The translations under genes and the position numbers were made by a program. The notes under the pieces are model-generated. The model made no database searches, was not told the origin of the DNA, and worked only from the letters and a program-made list of their open reading frames with translations. A stretch of 18,743 bases of DNA from JAGVGK01 sp038064935 (lineage in GTDB: Bacteria; Patescibacteriota; Minisyncoccia; Phycocordibacterales; JACOZG01): positions 1-18,743 of the forward strand of contig JBBTRZ010000032.1 of the NCBI GenBank assembly GCA_038064935.1, written 5' to 3'. Positions 5,822 to 13,676 of this stretch are shown piece by piece (the stretch's first letter is position 1; every line of letters begins with the position of its first letter).

Positions 5822-5990
5822 TTCGAGGCCATAAACCTCTCAGCAACTAGACTTTTACGGGTTTAAACGGGTTTCCGTTCAAGGACGCTCTGGATTTCAC
5901 CTTCGGGTGAATCTCTGGGTCCATCCTATCACGGTTACCTAACTTGAGGTGTCATGCCTCAAGGATTGCTGAGAGGTTTATAATCTCGAA
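5822..5990 (+). ncRNA. Candidate structured RNA, family not recognised
   Basis: The gap between pilB and ruvB can fold as one unit. The closing stem is TTCGAG (5822-5827) with CTCGAA (5985-5990), a 3x3 internal loop, then ATAAACCTCTCAGCAA (5831-5846) with its perfect complement at 5966-5981: 22 pairs in all. Inside are three hairpins. AACGG/CCGTT closes a GTTT loop (5866-5879). GGAC/GTCC (5883-5886, 5919-5922) encloses TTCACC-TTCG-GGTGAA (5896-5911). CTTGAGG/CCTCAAG closes a seven-base loop (5943-5963). On the plus strand the second hairpin has the very stable cUUCGg tetraloop, which favours that strand. I checked by eye against 6S, SRP, tmRNA, RNase P, SAM-I and TPP signatures and saw no match. 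The alternative is a miniature inverted-repeat element with 16-bp ends. No T-tract terminator follows. Confidence 0.55.
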
Positions 5991-5992
5991 TG

Positions 5993-7684
5993 TCAAAGGA
6001 ACTCCTCCCCCAAATCAACCACCCGGCCAAGCTCGGGGAGTGAGGTAATTCCGGCCAGAACTTTCACCACGCCATCCTCACGCAGATCGAGAATTCCTTG
6101 GTGAAGCGCGGCGCGTTTGATCTCCCGTTCGTTGGGGTTTTTAATTAAGATCTCGGCCAGCGGCTGGTCGAGGATGATGGCTTCGAAGACGCCGGTACGA
6201 CCGCGGTAGCCGGTGCCGTGGCAGGCGTGGCAACCGACCGCGGTCCAGAGCTTCGTCTCCCTGGCCGCGAAGTCGGGGCGTTTGCGTTTAATTCCGGCCA
6301 ACACTTTCGTAATCAGTTCTTGCTCACTCGCTGTGGCCGACGCCTCCTTCTTACACTCCGGGCAAAGTTTCCGGACCAGCCGTTGGGCTAGGGCGACATT
6401 AAGCGCGGCGTCGAGTACTTTCGGATTAACCTCGAGATCGACCAGCCGCGGGATCGTGCCCGCGGCGTTATTGGTGTGAAGCGTTGAGAGGACGAGGTGA
6501 CCGGTCAAAGCGCCGTTCACCGCGACCTTCGCCGTCTCACTGTCGCGGATTTCACCGACCATAATCACATCCGGATCTTGCCGGAGAGCGGAACGCAAGC
6601 CGGTGAGGAAAGTGTAATCCTCGCTCGGGTTCACTTGCGTCTGGTTCACCCCTTCGAGATGGTATTCGATCGGATCTTCGATGGTAATAATTTTTGTTTC
6701 CGTCGAATTGATCTGGCGCAAGATGGCATAGAGGGTCGTCGTCTTGCCCGAACCGGTGGGGCCGGTGAGAAGGATTAAGCCGTTCGGTTTCCCGATCTCG
6801 CGCTTGAGAATTTGATAAAGGATTGGTTCAATCCCCAAGGATTCGAGCGACACGAGAATTGATTCCGATCTTAGAATTCGCAGGACAATGGATTCGCCGT
6901 AGGCGCCGGGCAAGACCGAGGTGCGGACATCAATCTCTTCGCCGGTGAGCTTGATGCTGAAGCGGCCGTCTTGGGCCGTCTTCATCACATTGAGCTTGAG
7001 GCCGGAAACTAATTTTACCCGCGACAGAATTTGCCGATACAGTTTTGAATCAAAAAAAGTGATGTCATGGAGGACGCCATCGAGGCGATAACGCAAGCGG
7101 ACGGCGCCTTCTTCCGGCTCAAGATGAATGTCTGACGCTTGGACGAGAATCCCGCCGGCTAAAATAATTTCGAGGACATTGGTGATGCTCCCTTCGGCGA
7201 GTGTCACGGCGCTCTCCTTCGCGAAACGCGCCTTCACTTCTTCTAGATCTCCGATTTCTTTCAGAAAAGTCTCAATTTCGTCGCTCGAGATATCAATCAC
7301 CCCGGCCTCCGCCCGGGTTGATTTCGAAATCTCGCCGTAGCGGGAGAAGGCGCGTTCGAGACTGGCTTCCGACCCGAGATAGAGGGTGACGACGAAGCCC
7401 TTATCGTTTAATTCACGGATAATTTTTTTTGTTTCACTCTTCTCCGGTGAGCGAACGATGACATCAAGAGTTTTCCCCGTGATTTTGAAGGCGGCAAGCG
7501 CTCCGGCTCGGGCTTCCGGCTCGGGGATAAGTCGAAGAGCGTCAGTGTTGATAGAAAATTTGGAAAGATCGAGGTAGGGGAGACCGTGACGAGTGGCTAG
7601 GACGGCGGTAAGTTCCTCGGCTTCCCGACCGCGGAGCTCCTCGATCCGTCGTGCCTGTTTATCTTCATTAAAAATAACCGACAT
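5993..7684 (-). CDS. pilB: Type IV pilus assembly ATPase PilB (GspE/PulE family)
   Basis: This 563-residue cytoplasmic secretion ATPase powers extension of type IV pili. The N-terminal ~150 residues form the GspE N-terminal domain (ATRHGLPYLDLSKF). The ATPase core has the ASDIHLEP motif, Walker A TGPTGSGKTTT (about residue 308 onward), the Asp box ITIEDPIEYHLEGVNQTQVN, Walker B DPDVIMVGEIRD and the His box TGHLVLSTLHTNNA. The zinc motif is LCPECKK (about 440) with CHACHGTGYRGRTG (about 483). Length matches the family. TATGCT lies 12 bases before the ATG, with AGGGAG directly touching it. No other pilus genes are in the window. The candidate structured RNA begins two bases beyond its stop codon. 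Confidence 0.96.
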   Translation of the reverse strand: MSVIFNEDKQARRIEELRGREAEELTAVLATRHGLPYLDLSKFSINTDALRLIPEPEARAGALAAFKITGKTLDVIVRSPEKSETKKIIRELNDKGFVVTLYLGSEASLERAFSRYGEISKSTRAEAGVIDISSDEIETFLKEIGDLEEVKARFAKESAVTLAEGSITNVLEIILAGGILVQASDIHLEPEEGAVRLRYRLDGVLHDITFFDSKLYRQILSRVKLVSGLKLNVMKTAQDGRFSIKLTGEEIDVRTSVLPGAYGESIVLRILRSESILVSLESLGIEPILYQILKREIGKPNGLILLTGPTGSGKTTTLYAILRQINSTETKIITIEDPIEYHLEGVNQTQVNPSEDYTFLTGLRSALRQDPDVIMVGEIRDSETAKVAVNGALTGHLVLSTLHTNNAAGTIPRLVDLEVNPKVLDAALNVALAQRLVRKLCPECKKEASATASEQELITKVLAGIKRKRPDFAARETKLWTAVGCHACHGTGYRGRTGVFEAIILDQPLAEILIKNPNEREIKRAALHQGILDLREDGVVKVLAGITSLPELGRVVDLGEEFL

Positions 7685-7761
7685 CTCCCTATTCCTAGCA
7701 TAGCGACCCCCGGCCGCCTAGATTGACTTGGTGATAACTCCATTTGCTAAAAAATTTTGAG

Positions 7762-7788
7762 AAAAAAACTCCGCGCATTGCGCGGAGT
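7762..7788 (-). terminator. Rho-independent terminator of the 7818-8120 gene
   Basis: On the minus strand ACTCCGCGC pairs with GCGCGGAGT around a three-base loop (7788-7768) and is followed by a run of seven T (7768-7762). This is the cleanest terminator in the window, 30 bases past the stop codon of the small minus-strand gene. It supports that gene being real. Confidence 0.85.
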
Positions 7789-7817
7789 GGGTGGCAAAAT
7801 TGTGCCTGTGGTGTGGT

Positions 7818-8120
7818 CTAAAACAATTGAAGCGCTCGATTTATTTTGTGGCGTGTGCGCTGGTGCTTAGTGTGGCGATTCACCGCCGCCTCGTCCACCC
7901 GATTTGCTTCACTACGATTCAGGCCGATAAATTTGCGTGCCCTGTCGGGGTCCAGAAATAATTTTTCGCCTATTTGTGTGGCTACAGCACAAACAGGACT
8001 CACTTTTTCAGCGTGATATTCTGGTTTACTTAAACCAATACTTTCGTCGTTGCCAATTTCAACTCCCCATCTTGTGTCCTGAAGATTGGCTAGTTTTGAC
8101 CAAAATTGTGGCATTTTCAT
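7818..8120 (-). CDS. Hypothetical protein, unknown function
   Basis: This 100-residue soluble protein (MKMPQFWSKLANL...) is not recognised. The ATG at 8120 is chosen because GGAGG (8127-8131 on the plus strand as CCTCC) sits six bases ahead. A longer frame to 8153 would place that site inside the coding region. The protein has a WSKLANLQDTRWGVEIGND segment, one Cys, and a basic C-terminal half rich in Arg, His and Asn (RARKFIGLNRSEANR, NRHTKHQRTRHKINR) that could bind nucleic acid. A strong terminator follows directly. It is divergent from tsaE, with 52 bp between the two starts. The clear ribosome binding site and own terminator suggest a true gene of unknown role. Confidence 0.6.
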   Translation of the reverse strand: MKMPQFWSKLANLQDTRWGVEIGNDESIGLSKPEYHAEKVSPVCAVATQIGEKLFLDPDRARKFIGLNRSEANRVDEAAVNRHTKHQRTRHKINRALQLF

Positions 8121-8126
8121 TCGCCA

Positions 8127-8131
8127 CCTCC
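8127..8131 (-). promoter_or_regulatory. Shine-Dalgarno site deciding the 8120 start
   Basis: GGAGG on the minus strand, six bases before the ATG at 8120. It selects this start over the upstream in-frame option at 8153. Confidence 0.65.
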
Positions 8132-8172
8132 CTTCTATCTTAACATCTATCACGGTATGCTAAGATTGGTCA

Positions 8173-8649
8173 ATGGAAATTATTAGTCACAGTTTGTCGG
8201 AAACGGGCGAGTTAGCGGCGCAAATCGTGACTGATTTAGAAGAGAAAAGGCGAGGGGGTAAGGTGGCGATGGTCGTGGCTTTGCAGGGCGACCTCGGATC
8301 CGGAAAAACCTCGTTCACCCAAGCTGTGGCCCGGGTGTTGGGGATTAAGGAGCGCGTGACCAGCCCGACTTTCGTGATTATGAAAACTTACCAATGGCAA
8401 GGGTTCCCCTTGCCAAAAAGCAAGGGGAACCCTTTTTCGCCATGGCGACGACTGGTGCATATTGATTGCTACCGACTCGAGGGCCCAGCCGATCTGCTTC
8501 ATCTCGGTTGGAATGAAATTATCGCCGATCGGCATAATCTAATTCTCATCGAATGGCCCGAGCGCGTTGGCAATCTCTTAACCACGCCGACTCTCAAAAT
8601 TAAATTTGAAGTCATGGGCGAGAATGTGCGAAAAATAATTTATGGTTAA
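8173..8649 (+). CDS. tsaE: tRNA threonylcarbamoyladenosine (t6A) ATPase TsaE, with palindromic insertion
   Basis: This 158-residue P-loop ATPase works with TsaB, TsaC and TsaD to make t6A37 on ANN-decoding tRNAs. Walker A is GDLGSGKT (residues 39-46), followed by VTSPTFVIMKTY, the HIDCYRLEG motif and LILIEWPER. Length is near normal. Between TYQW and HIDCYRL there is an unusual stretch GFPLPKSKGNPF encoded almost entirely by a 36-nt perfect palindrome (8399-8434), inserted in frame. A TATGCT box lies 11 bases before the ATG. The stop codon overlaps the polA start by 8 nt, so tsaE and polA form an operon with coupled translation. TsaB, TsaC and TsaD are not in the window. Confidence 0.94.
   Translation: MEIISHSLSETGELAAQIVTDLEEKRRGGKVAMVVALQGDLGSGKTSFTQAVARVLGIKERVTSPTFVIMKTYQWQGFPLPKSKGNPFSPWRRLVHIDCYRLEGPADLLHLGWNEIIADRHNLILIEWPERVGNLLTTPTLKIKFEVMGENVRKIIYG
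8399..8434 (+). repeat. 36-nt palindromic element inside tsaE
   Basis: AAGGGTTCCCCTTGC (8399-8413) and GCAAGGGGAACCCTT (8420-8434) are perfect complements around a six-base loop. The element is 36 nt, a multiple of three, so the reading frame is kept. With the T's that follow it also looks like a Rho-independent terminator inside the coding sequence. It resembles the in-frame palindromic elements described in Rickettsia genes, but no relationship is shown here. Confidence 0.7.
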
Positions 8650-10996
8650 AGAAAAAACCAAAACCAAAACCCTCGTCTTACTCGATGTCCACGCGATTCT
8701 TCATCGGGCGTATCACGCTCTGCCAGATTTTACTTCTCCCACCGGCGAGCCGACCGGCGGCCTTTATGGTCTCGCCTCGATGTTGATGAAAATTATTACC
8801 GACTTAAAGCCGGATTATCTCGCCGCCTGCTACGATTTGCCCGACACCACTTTCCGCAAGGCCGCCTACGATGGCTACAAGTCGGGGCGCAAACCGACCG
8901 ATGGGGCGCTTATCTCGCAAATTAATCGTTCGCGCGATTTATTTACTGCCTTCAACATTCCTATTTATGAAGCCCCCGGCTTCGAAGCCGATGATGTGAT
9001 TGGCACGATTGCCAATGTCGCCAAACGAGTACCCGATCTTCGGACGGTGATTGCCTCGGGCGACCTCGACACGCTTCAGCTCGTTGACGACGAGCGCGTC
9101 TTGGTCTACACCCTGAAGAAGGGGATTCAAGACACGATTCTTTATAATGAGGCGGCGGTGATGACGCGGTTCGGTTTCCCGCCGAAATATTTGCCCGACT
9201 GGAAGGGTTTGCGCGGCGATCCATCGGACAATATTATCGGCATCAAAGGCATCGGCGAAAAAACGGCGACGACGATTATAAAAACTTTTGGTTCGATTGA
9301 AGAACTTTATCGGCAGCTCGCCCTTAATCCCTCAACTTTCAAAATCACTGGCCTATCCGAACGCCTCGTTGGTCTTCTCCGTGACGGCGAAGATGAGGCG
9401 CGCTTCTCGAAAACCCTCGCCACTATTCGCCTCGACTCGCCGATTGATTTCCAATTACCGGATAAATCATGGAGCGAATCTTTTAATAAAAAGTTGGTGG
9501 CCGATTTTTTCACCGACCTTGGTTTCCGCTCGCTCTTGGCGCGCCTCGCCGAACTTGATAAAAAAGACGGTCAAAAAGAAATAGTTATTCCGACCACTGA
9601 TCCCCAACTTTTCGCCGAAACAAGCATCATGCTTTGGCTTCTTAATTCCGATCTCACGGCGCCGACGGCCGATGACATTTGCCGTTTCGCTGGTACGGCG
9701 ACGGTTGAGGCCGCGCGCCCGAAGCTGGAAGCTGATCTGGGGCAGGCTGGATTGAGCGAGGTGTATGAGAAAATAGAGCGGCCGCTCATCCCGATTTTGG
9801 CCCGCGCCCGCGCCCGCGGCATTCCACTCGACCTGACTCAACTTCGTAAATTATCCACTGACTATCATGCTGAACTCCAAGACTTGGAGACAAAAATTTT
9901 TGCCGTCGCGGGTAAACCGTTCAATCTCAATTCGCCGCGGCAGCTGGGAGAAATTCTTTTTGACACCTTGCGCTTGTCGGCCAAGGGTTTAAAGAAGACG
10001 CCCGGCGGCGCGCGTTCGACCCGCGAGTCGGAGTTGGTGAAACTCCGCGAGGCCCATCCCGTCATCGCGTTGATCCTGTCCTATCGTGAATTACAAAAGT
10101 TAATCTCCACTTATATTGATGCTTTGCCCAAACTCGTGGGGCCGGACGGCGCCTTGCATACTCGGCTTGAGCAAACGGGTTCGACGACTGGTCGGATGTC
10201 GTCACGCGATCCTAATTTGCAAAATATTCCCGGCGATGGTCCGCGCGGCGCGGCGATTCGTCGCGCTTTCACCGCGCGACCGGGTCACCTTTTTGCCGCC
10301 TTCGATTATTCCCAAATTGAGATGCGAGTGCTCGCTGTCCTCTCGCGCGACCGGGCGCTCCTTGAGATGTTTCGCGCGGGTGGCGACATTCATACGCAAG
10401 TGGCGGCGCGGGTTTTTGGAATGGATGAGAATGCGGTGACGAAGGAAATGCGGCGGCAAGCTAAGGTCATCAACTTCGGCATTATCTACGGTATGGGGGT
10501 GAACGCGCTGAAAGAGAATCTCGGGACTGATCGTCCAACCGCCCAAACTTTTTACAATCGCTACTTTGAGGCCTTCCCGACCATCCGCGATTATTTCGAT
10601 GCGGTGAAAACTGAGGCGGCAAAGCGCGGTTTCACCGAGACAATGTTTGGTCGGCGGCGTTATCTGCCGGCACTTCGGTCGCCCGTGCCGCCCCTTCGGG
10701 CCGCGGCCGAGCGAATGGCGATGAATGCACCGCTTCAAGGCACCGCCGCGGACATTGTCAAGCTGGCAATCATTCGCGTTGATGAAATGTTAAAAAAACA
10801 AAAACTTAATCAATCCGCCCACCTGCTCCTGCAAGTCCACGACGAACTGCTCTACGAAATTGCGACCAGTGCCGCCGATAAAATTATTCCTTTAATTAAA
10901 AAAGAAATGGAATCCATCGTCACCGACCCGATCCCCTTCACTGTCAAAGTTGTCACCGGCGTCACCTGGGGTGATTTGACGCCGCCAGCACAGTAG
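8642..10996 (+). CDS. polA: DNA polymerase I, without obvious proofreading motifs
   Basis: This 784-residue polymerase serves replication gap filling and repair. The N-terminal 5' nuclease domain (to about residue 290) shows LLDVHAILHRAYHALP, YDGYKSGRKPT, APGFEADDVIGT, IASGDLDTLQLV and the helix-hairpin-helix region DPSDNIIGIKGIGEKTA. The middle (about 300-390) is short and lacks recognisable ExoI/II/III acidic motifs, so 3'-5' proofreading is probably absent, as in Taq polymerase. The polymerase domain has TGRMSSRDPNLQNIP, motif A DYSQIEMRVLA (about 555), motif B RRQAKVINFGIIYG (about 603) and motif C LQVHDELLYE (about 730). It is shorter than E. coli PolA (928) and Taq (832). Its ATG lies within the last codons of tsaE, so the two are co-expressed. 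Confidence 0.97.
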   Translation: MVKEKTKTKTLVLLDVHAILHRAYHALPDFTSPTGEPTGGLYGLASMLMKIITDLKPDYLAACYDLPDTTFRKAAYDGYKSGRKPTDGALISQINRSRDLFTAFNIPIYEAPGFEADDVIGTIANVAKRVPDLRTVIASGDLDTLQLVDDERVLVYTLKKGIQDTILYNEAAVMTRFGFPPKYLPDWKGLRGDPSDNIIGIKGIGEKTATTIIKTFGSIEELYRQLALNPSTFKITGLSERLVGLLRDGEDEARFSKTLATIRLDSPIDFQLPDKSWSESFNKKLVADFFTDLGFRSLLARLAELDKKDGQKEIVIPTTDPQLFAETSIMLWLLNSDLTAPTADDICRFAGTATVEAARPKLEADLGQAGLSEVYEKIERPLIPILARARARGIPLDLTQLRKLSTDYHAELQDLETKIFAVAGKPFNLNSPRQLGEILFDTLRLSAKGLKKTPGGARSTRESELVKLREAHPVIALILSYRELQKLISTYIDALPKLVGPDGALHTRLEQTGSTTGRMSSRDPNLQNIPGDGPRGAAIRRAFTARPGHLFAAFDYSQIEMRVLAVLSRDRALLEMFRAGGDIHTQVAARVFGMDENAVTKEMRRQAKVINFGIIYGMGVNALKENLGTDRPTAQTFYNRYFEAFPTIRDYFDAVKTEAAKRGFTETMFGRRRYLPALRSPVPPLRAAAERMAMNAPLQGTAADIVKLAIIRVDEMLKKQKLNQSAHLLLQVHDELLYEIATSAADKIIPLIKKEMESIVTDPIPFTVKVVTGVTWGDLTPPAQ

Positions 10997-11071
10997 ATCA
11001 GAGTGGATAATAATGCTATGATTAACTGATGATTGTGCCCATCGTAATTTCTGGTCAAATTTTCCTCGTGC

Positions 11072-11077
11072 TATAAT
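11072..11077 (+). promoter_or_regulatory. Extended -10 promoter, leaderless
   Basis: TGC-TATAAT (hexamer 11072-11077) ends eight bases before the ATG at 11086. It begins a new transcription unit after polA, with no room for a ribosome binding site. Confidence 0.65.
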
Positions 11078-11085
11078 CAACGAAC

Positions 11086-12447
11086 ATGAATAAAAATAAA
11101 TCATTGTTTGTCACATTTACTGCCCTTGCCGTAGTTGGATTGTTGATCTTTCTTCGCTATCAATCATCGTCTATTTCTGAATCGTTGCAAAAATCTATAC
11201 CACTAACCGAAATACCAAAAGCTCTTTCAATTGTGGTCGAAGAAAATAGTGTGTTCGATCAATCTCTGAAATTAGTTTTCTTTAATGATCAAATCAAGGG
11301 GAATCAAGAGGAGGTTATTATCGAAACCTTGACCAATAATAAATCAGGATCTTTTCATAAAAAACTATTTGTTGATAGCATTATTGTAAATAATAATGCC
11401 TATTATCTTTTGCAAGACAATGAATCCGATCAGCTGTTTTTGAACGTATATAATATTGATAATAAAGAAAAGAAAATTTTAGATGCGATTAAGCATAACG
11501 TAATTGATGTATCGGCCTCAGAAAATGAGTTAGCCTTAAAAAATATAAGGATTTTTTATTCTGCGCCAAAAGATTTACTACTGGTTTACTTAAATAAATT
11601 TCCTAATTTAAATGAAGATTACATTAAAAATTATTTTAATAACTTAGATCTAGAAAAACAAAAAAATTATGCGACAGTGTACGTTTATAAGGAAAGTGCA
11701 GGTGTTCTAATGTACCGCCGTGATATTTGGACTAATATTGGCTATTCGAAAATAATTTCTGGTTCAATGGGAATCGACGATCAACATGAAACCCCACTAT
11801 CTCTTGTCGGCGAGATAAATTTTGATTACCCTAAAATTTCCTTCTTTTTCCCTTCTGCTGCCGGGATGACACAAAAAAATACTGGTAGACTAATTTGTTA
11901 CCAAGATCCAGGGAATACGGCTGTCAATTCAATGCCGCCGGCCGAGATAGAGTGCGATATAAACACCCCATTCTCTTGCCGTCTGAAATGTATAAATCCC
12001 CCACTAGCCATAGACAATATTCGCTGGCCGATAAAATATGGAGATTGGGAGTCGCAAAAAAGACAAACTAACAGCACAATATTGTCGCCTTCAGAATTAT
12101 TTAAATTAACGGAGAATAGGTTTTTGGTCCATAAGAGTTATACCTTTTGTACTAATCAGGGGATTTTGGGTTGTGTTGAAAATTACGATTCTGAAGTTTT
12201 AACCATTGTTGATAATAACGAAACAAAAAATATCTATTACTGGGATTATTTTTCGCCACCTTACAGATCCGTGTATAATGACGCTTTACTATCAGCAGAT
12301 AAGAAATATGTAATATATAATATAAGCGATCAATCAAAACACCCTGTCTCCCTGAAGGTCTACATTTTGGATTTGTCTCATACACCTTCTAAGCCAAAAT
12401 TGTTGTTTGATAAAGATGTCCGGGTATTGTTTTTTGAAGTTTTATGA
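11086..12447 (+). CDS. AT-rich membrane-anchored protein, unknown function
   Basis: This 453-residue protein has a single N-terminal hydrophobic segment (about residues 7-23, LFVTFTALAVVGLLIFL) after a lysine-rich start. It is probably an uncleaved anchor with a large outside domain. The rest is rich in Asn, Lys, Ile and Tyr with repeated beta-like segments (KSYTFCTNQGILGCVENYD, KKYVIYNISD, LKVYILDLS), which could form a beta-propeller-like fold, but no family is recognised. Cysteines cluster in the middle (RLICYQDPG, IECDINTPFSCRLKCINPP), suggesting disulfides outside the cell. Composition is far more AT-rich than polA before it and the nuclease after it, a sign of different origin or weak selection. 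Its TGA overlaps the ATG of the next gene (ATGA), so the two are probably co-transcribed. Confidence 0.75.
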   Translation: MNKNKSLFVTFTALAVVGLLIFLRYQSSSISESLQKSIPLTEIPKALSIVVEENSVFDQSLKLVFFNDQIKGNQEEVIIETLTNNKSGSFHKKLFVDSIIVNNNAYYLLQDNESDQLFLNVYNIDNKEKKILDAIKHNVIDVSASENELALKNIRIFYSAPKDLLLVYLNKFPNLNEDYIKNYFNNLDLEKQKNYATVYVYKESAGVLMYRRDIWTNIGYSKIISGSMGIDDQHETPLSLVGEINFDYPKISFFFPSAAGMTQKNTGRLICYQDPGNTAVNSMPPAEIECDINTPFSCRLKCINPPLAIDNIRWPIKYGDWESQKRQTNSTILSPSELFKLTENRFLVHKSYTFCTNQGILGCVENYDSEVLTIVDNNETKNIYYWDYFSPPYRSVYNDALLSADKKYVIYNISDQSKHPVSLKVYILDLSHTPSKPKLLFDKDVRVLFFEVL

Positions 12448-13217
12448 GTCAGTATTATGGAGGTAAGCGGCGGAAGGGATTGTTTGACCCGGAGTCGAAG
12501 GAACCGTTTAAGGTTAGTCGGTCGAAGATCGAATTATTTCTGCGCTGTCCACTTTGTTTCTATCTCGATCGGCGACTCGGCGTCGGCGAACCCCCGGGCT
12601 ACCCTTTTTCCTTGAACGCCGCCGTTGATCATTTACTTAAAAAAGAATTTGATCTTCATCGGGCCAAGCGCGAACCGCACCCGCTGATGAGAAGTTATGG
12701 TCTCGAGGCTGTCCCTTATCAGCATCCCGAGCTCGAGAAGTGGCGGGAGAATTTCGTCGGTATTCAATATCATCACTCGCCGACCAATTTCATCGTGACC
12801 GGAGCGATTGATGATGTCTGGGTGAATCCGAAGGGCGAGCTTCACATCGTTGATTATAAAGCGACGAGTAAAGACACGCCCGTCACGCTTGATGCCGATT
12901 GGCAGAAGAGTTACAAAAATCAAATGGAGATTTACCAGTGGCTCTTCCAGCAAAATGGTTTTCCGGTGTCGCCCGTCGGCTACTTCGTCTATGTGAATGG
13001 CCGCCGCGACCGCGCGGCCTTCGACGGTCGGCTGGAGTTTGATGTTTCACTCCTCCCTTATACGGGCGACGGACGGTGGATCCCTAACACACTTGACGAG
13101 ATGAAGCGCGCGCTTCTTAATCCCACGCCGCCTCACGCTGCCGCGGCCTGCGACTTCTGCGTTTATCGGCAGGCGGCGAGCGAAGCGCTTAAACCCCAGC
13201 CGCTTGCCCTTTTCTGA
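12444..13217 (+). CDS. PD-(D/E)XK nuclease (RecB/Cas4-like) with two CxxC pairs
   Basis: This 257-residue protein carries a PD-(D/E)XK nuclease domain of the RecB/Cas4 group (PF12705-like). The segment VSRSKIELFLRCPLCFYLDR matches the usual start of the domain. Motif II is VTGAIDDVWV (D122, D123), and motif III is HIVDYKATS with D136 and K138. A conserved Q and Y follow in QMEIYQWLF. Cysteines are paired as C35-x-x-C38 and C236-x-x-C239, so the chain ends could be clamped by an iron-sulfur cluster or zinc. Cas4 and AddB instead use one N-terminal and three C-terminal cysteines, so the pattern here differs. No cas genes or CRISPR repeats are present, so a repair role is more likely. The start overlaps the stop of the preceding AT-rich gene. 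Confidence 0.88.
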   Translation: MSQYYGGKRRKGLFDPESKEPFKVSRSKIELFLRCPLCFYLDRRLGVGEPPGYPFSLNAAVDHLLKKEFDLHRAKREPHPLMRSYGLEAVPYQHPELEKWRENFVGIQYHHSPTNFIVTGAIDDVWVNPKGELHIVDYKATSKDTPVTLDADWQKSYKNQMEIYQWLFQQNGFPVSPVGYFVYVNGRRDRAAFDGRLEFDVSLLPYTGDGRWIPNTLDEMKRALLNPTPPHAAAACDFCVYRQAASEALKPQPLALF

Positions 13218-13226
13218 TTGGAGGCA

Positions 13227-13232
13227 TATCAT
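13227..13232 (+). promoter_or_regulatory. -10 box, leaderless
   Basis: TATCAT (13227-13232) ends six bases before the ATG at 13239. GGAGG at 13220-13224 is too far upstream (over 13 bases) to serve this start. Confidence 0.45.
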
Positions 13233-13238
13233 TAACCT

Positions 13239-13664
13239 ATGAAAAAATTTATTATTCTGTTGGTCATTATTATTTTAATCTTTTTTATCTATCGCGCTTG
13301 GAATCGTGGTGAGATGGGTAATGATTTGTTGCCGAGTCCAGTTACCGTCACCCTCGCGACCCAAAACCAGTCGGGTGAAACCGGTCAAGCCTTATTAACC
13401 GAAGTTGATGGTCAAGTTAAAGTCGTGATGAATATCACCGACACCCCGCTTGGCGTCGCCCAACCCGCGCACATTCACCGCGGCAGTTGTACCACAGTCG
13501 GTGAAGTTCTTTACACCTTAAGTCCTGTGACCGAGGGTGTCTCCGAGACCACAATCACCGCCACCCTCCTAGCTCTCAAATCCAGTCTCCCGCTCGCGAT
13601 TAATGTTCATAAGTCGGTTGCGGAGATTGGCACTTATGTCGCCTGCGGCGATATTGCCATCTAA
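13239..13664 (+). CDS. Membrane-anchored CHRD-like domain protein
   Basis: This 141-residue protein begins with a hydrophobic anchor (about residues 3-19, FIILLVIIILIFFIYRA) and then a beta-rich domain outside the membrane. Motifs typical of the CHRD/superoxide-dismutase-like fold are visible: ALLTEVDGQVKVVMNITDTP, PAHIHRGSCTTVGEVLYTL and PLAINVHKSVAEIGTYVACG. The two His of HIH, the His of NVH and a Cys pair resemble the Cu,Zn-SOD-like scaffold, but the full metal-ligand set is not evident, so I do not call it an enzyme. TATCAT lies six bases before the ATG. The exonuclease gene follows after 12 bp, so they may be co-transcribed. Confidence 0.8.
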   Translation: MKKFIILLVIIILIFFIYRAWNRGEMGNDLLPSPVTVTLATQNQSGETGQALLTEVDGQVKVVMNITDTPLGVAQPAHIHRGSCTTVGEVLYTLSPVTEGVSETTITATLLALKSSLPLAINVHKSVAEIGTYVACGDIAI

Positions 13665-13676
13665 CACTTTAGCTTT

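Noticed and set aside
5822..5990. Structured segment as SRP RNA, 6S RNA, tmRNA, RNase P RNA, SAM-I or TPP riboswitch
   Set aside because: None of the conserved sequence signatures of these RNAs is visible; only CTGAGA recalls TPP, and here it is part of a perfect stem.
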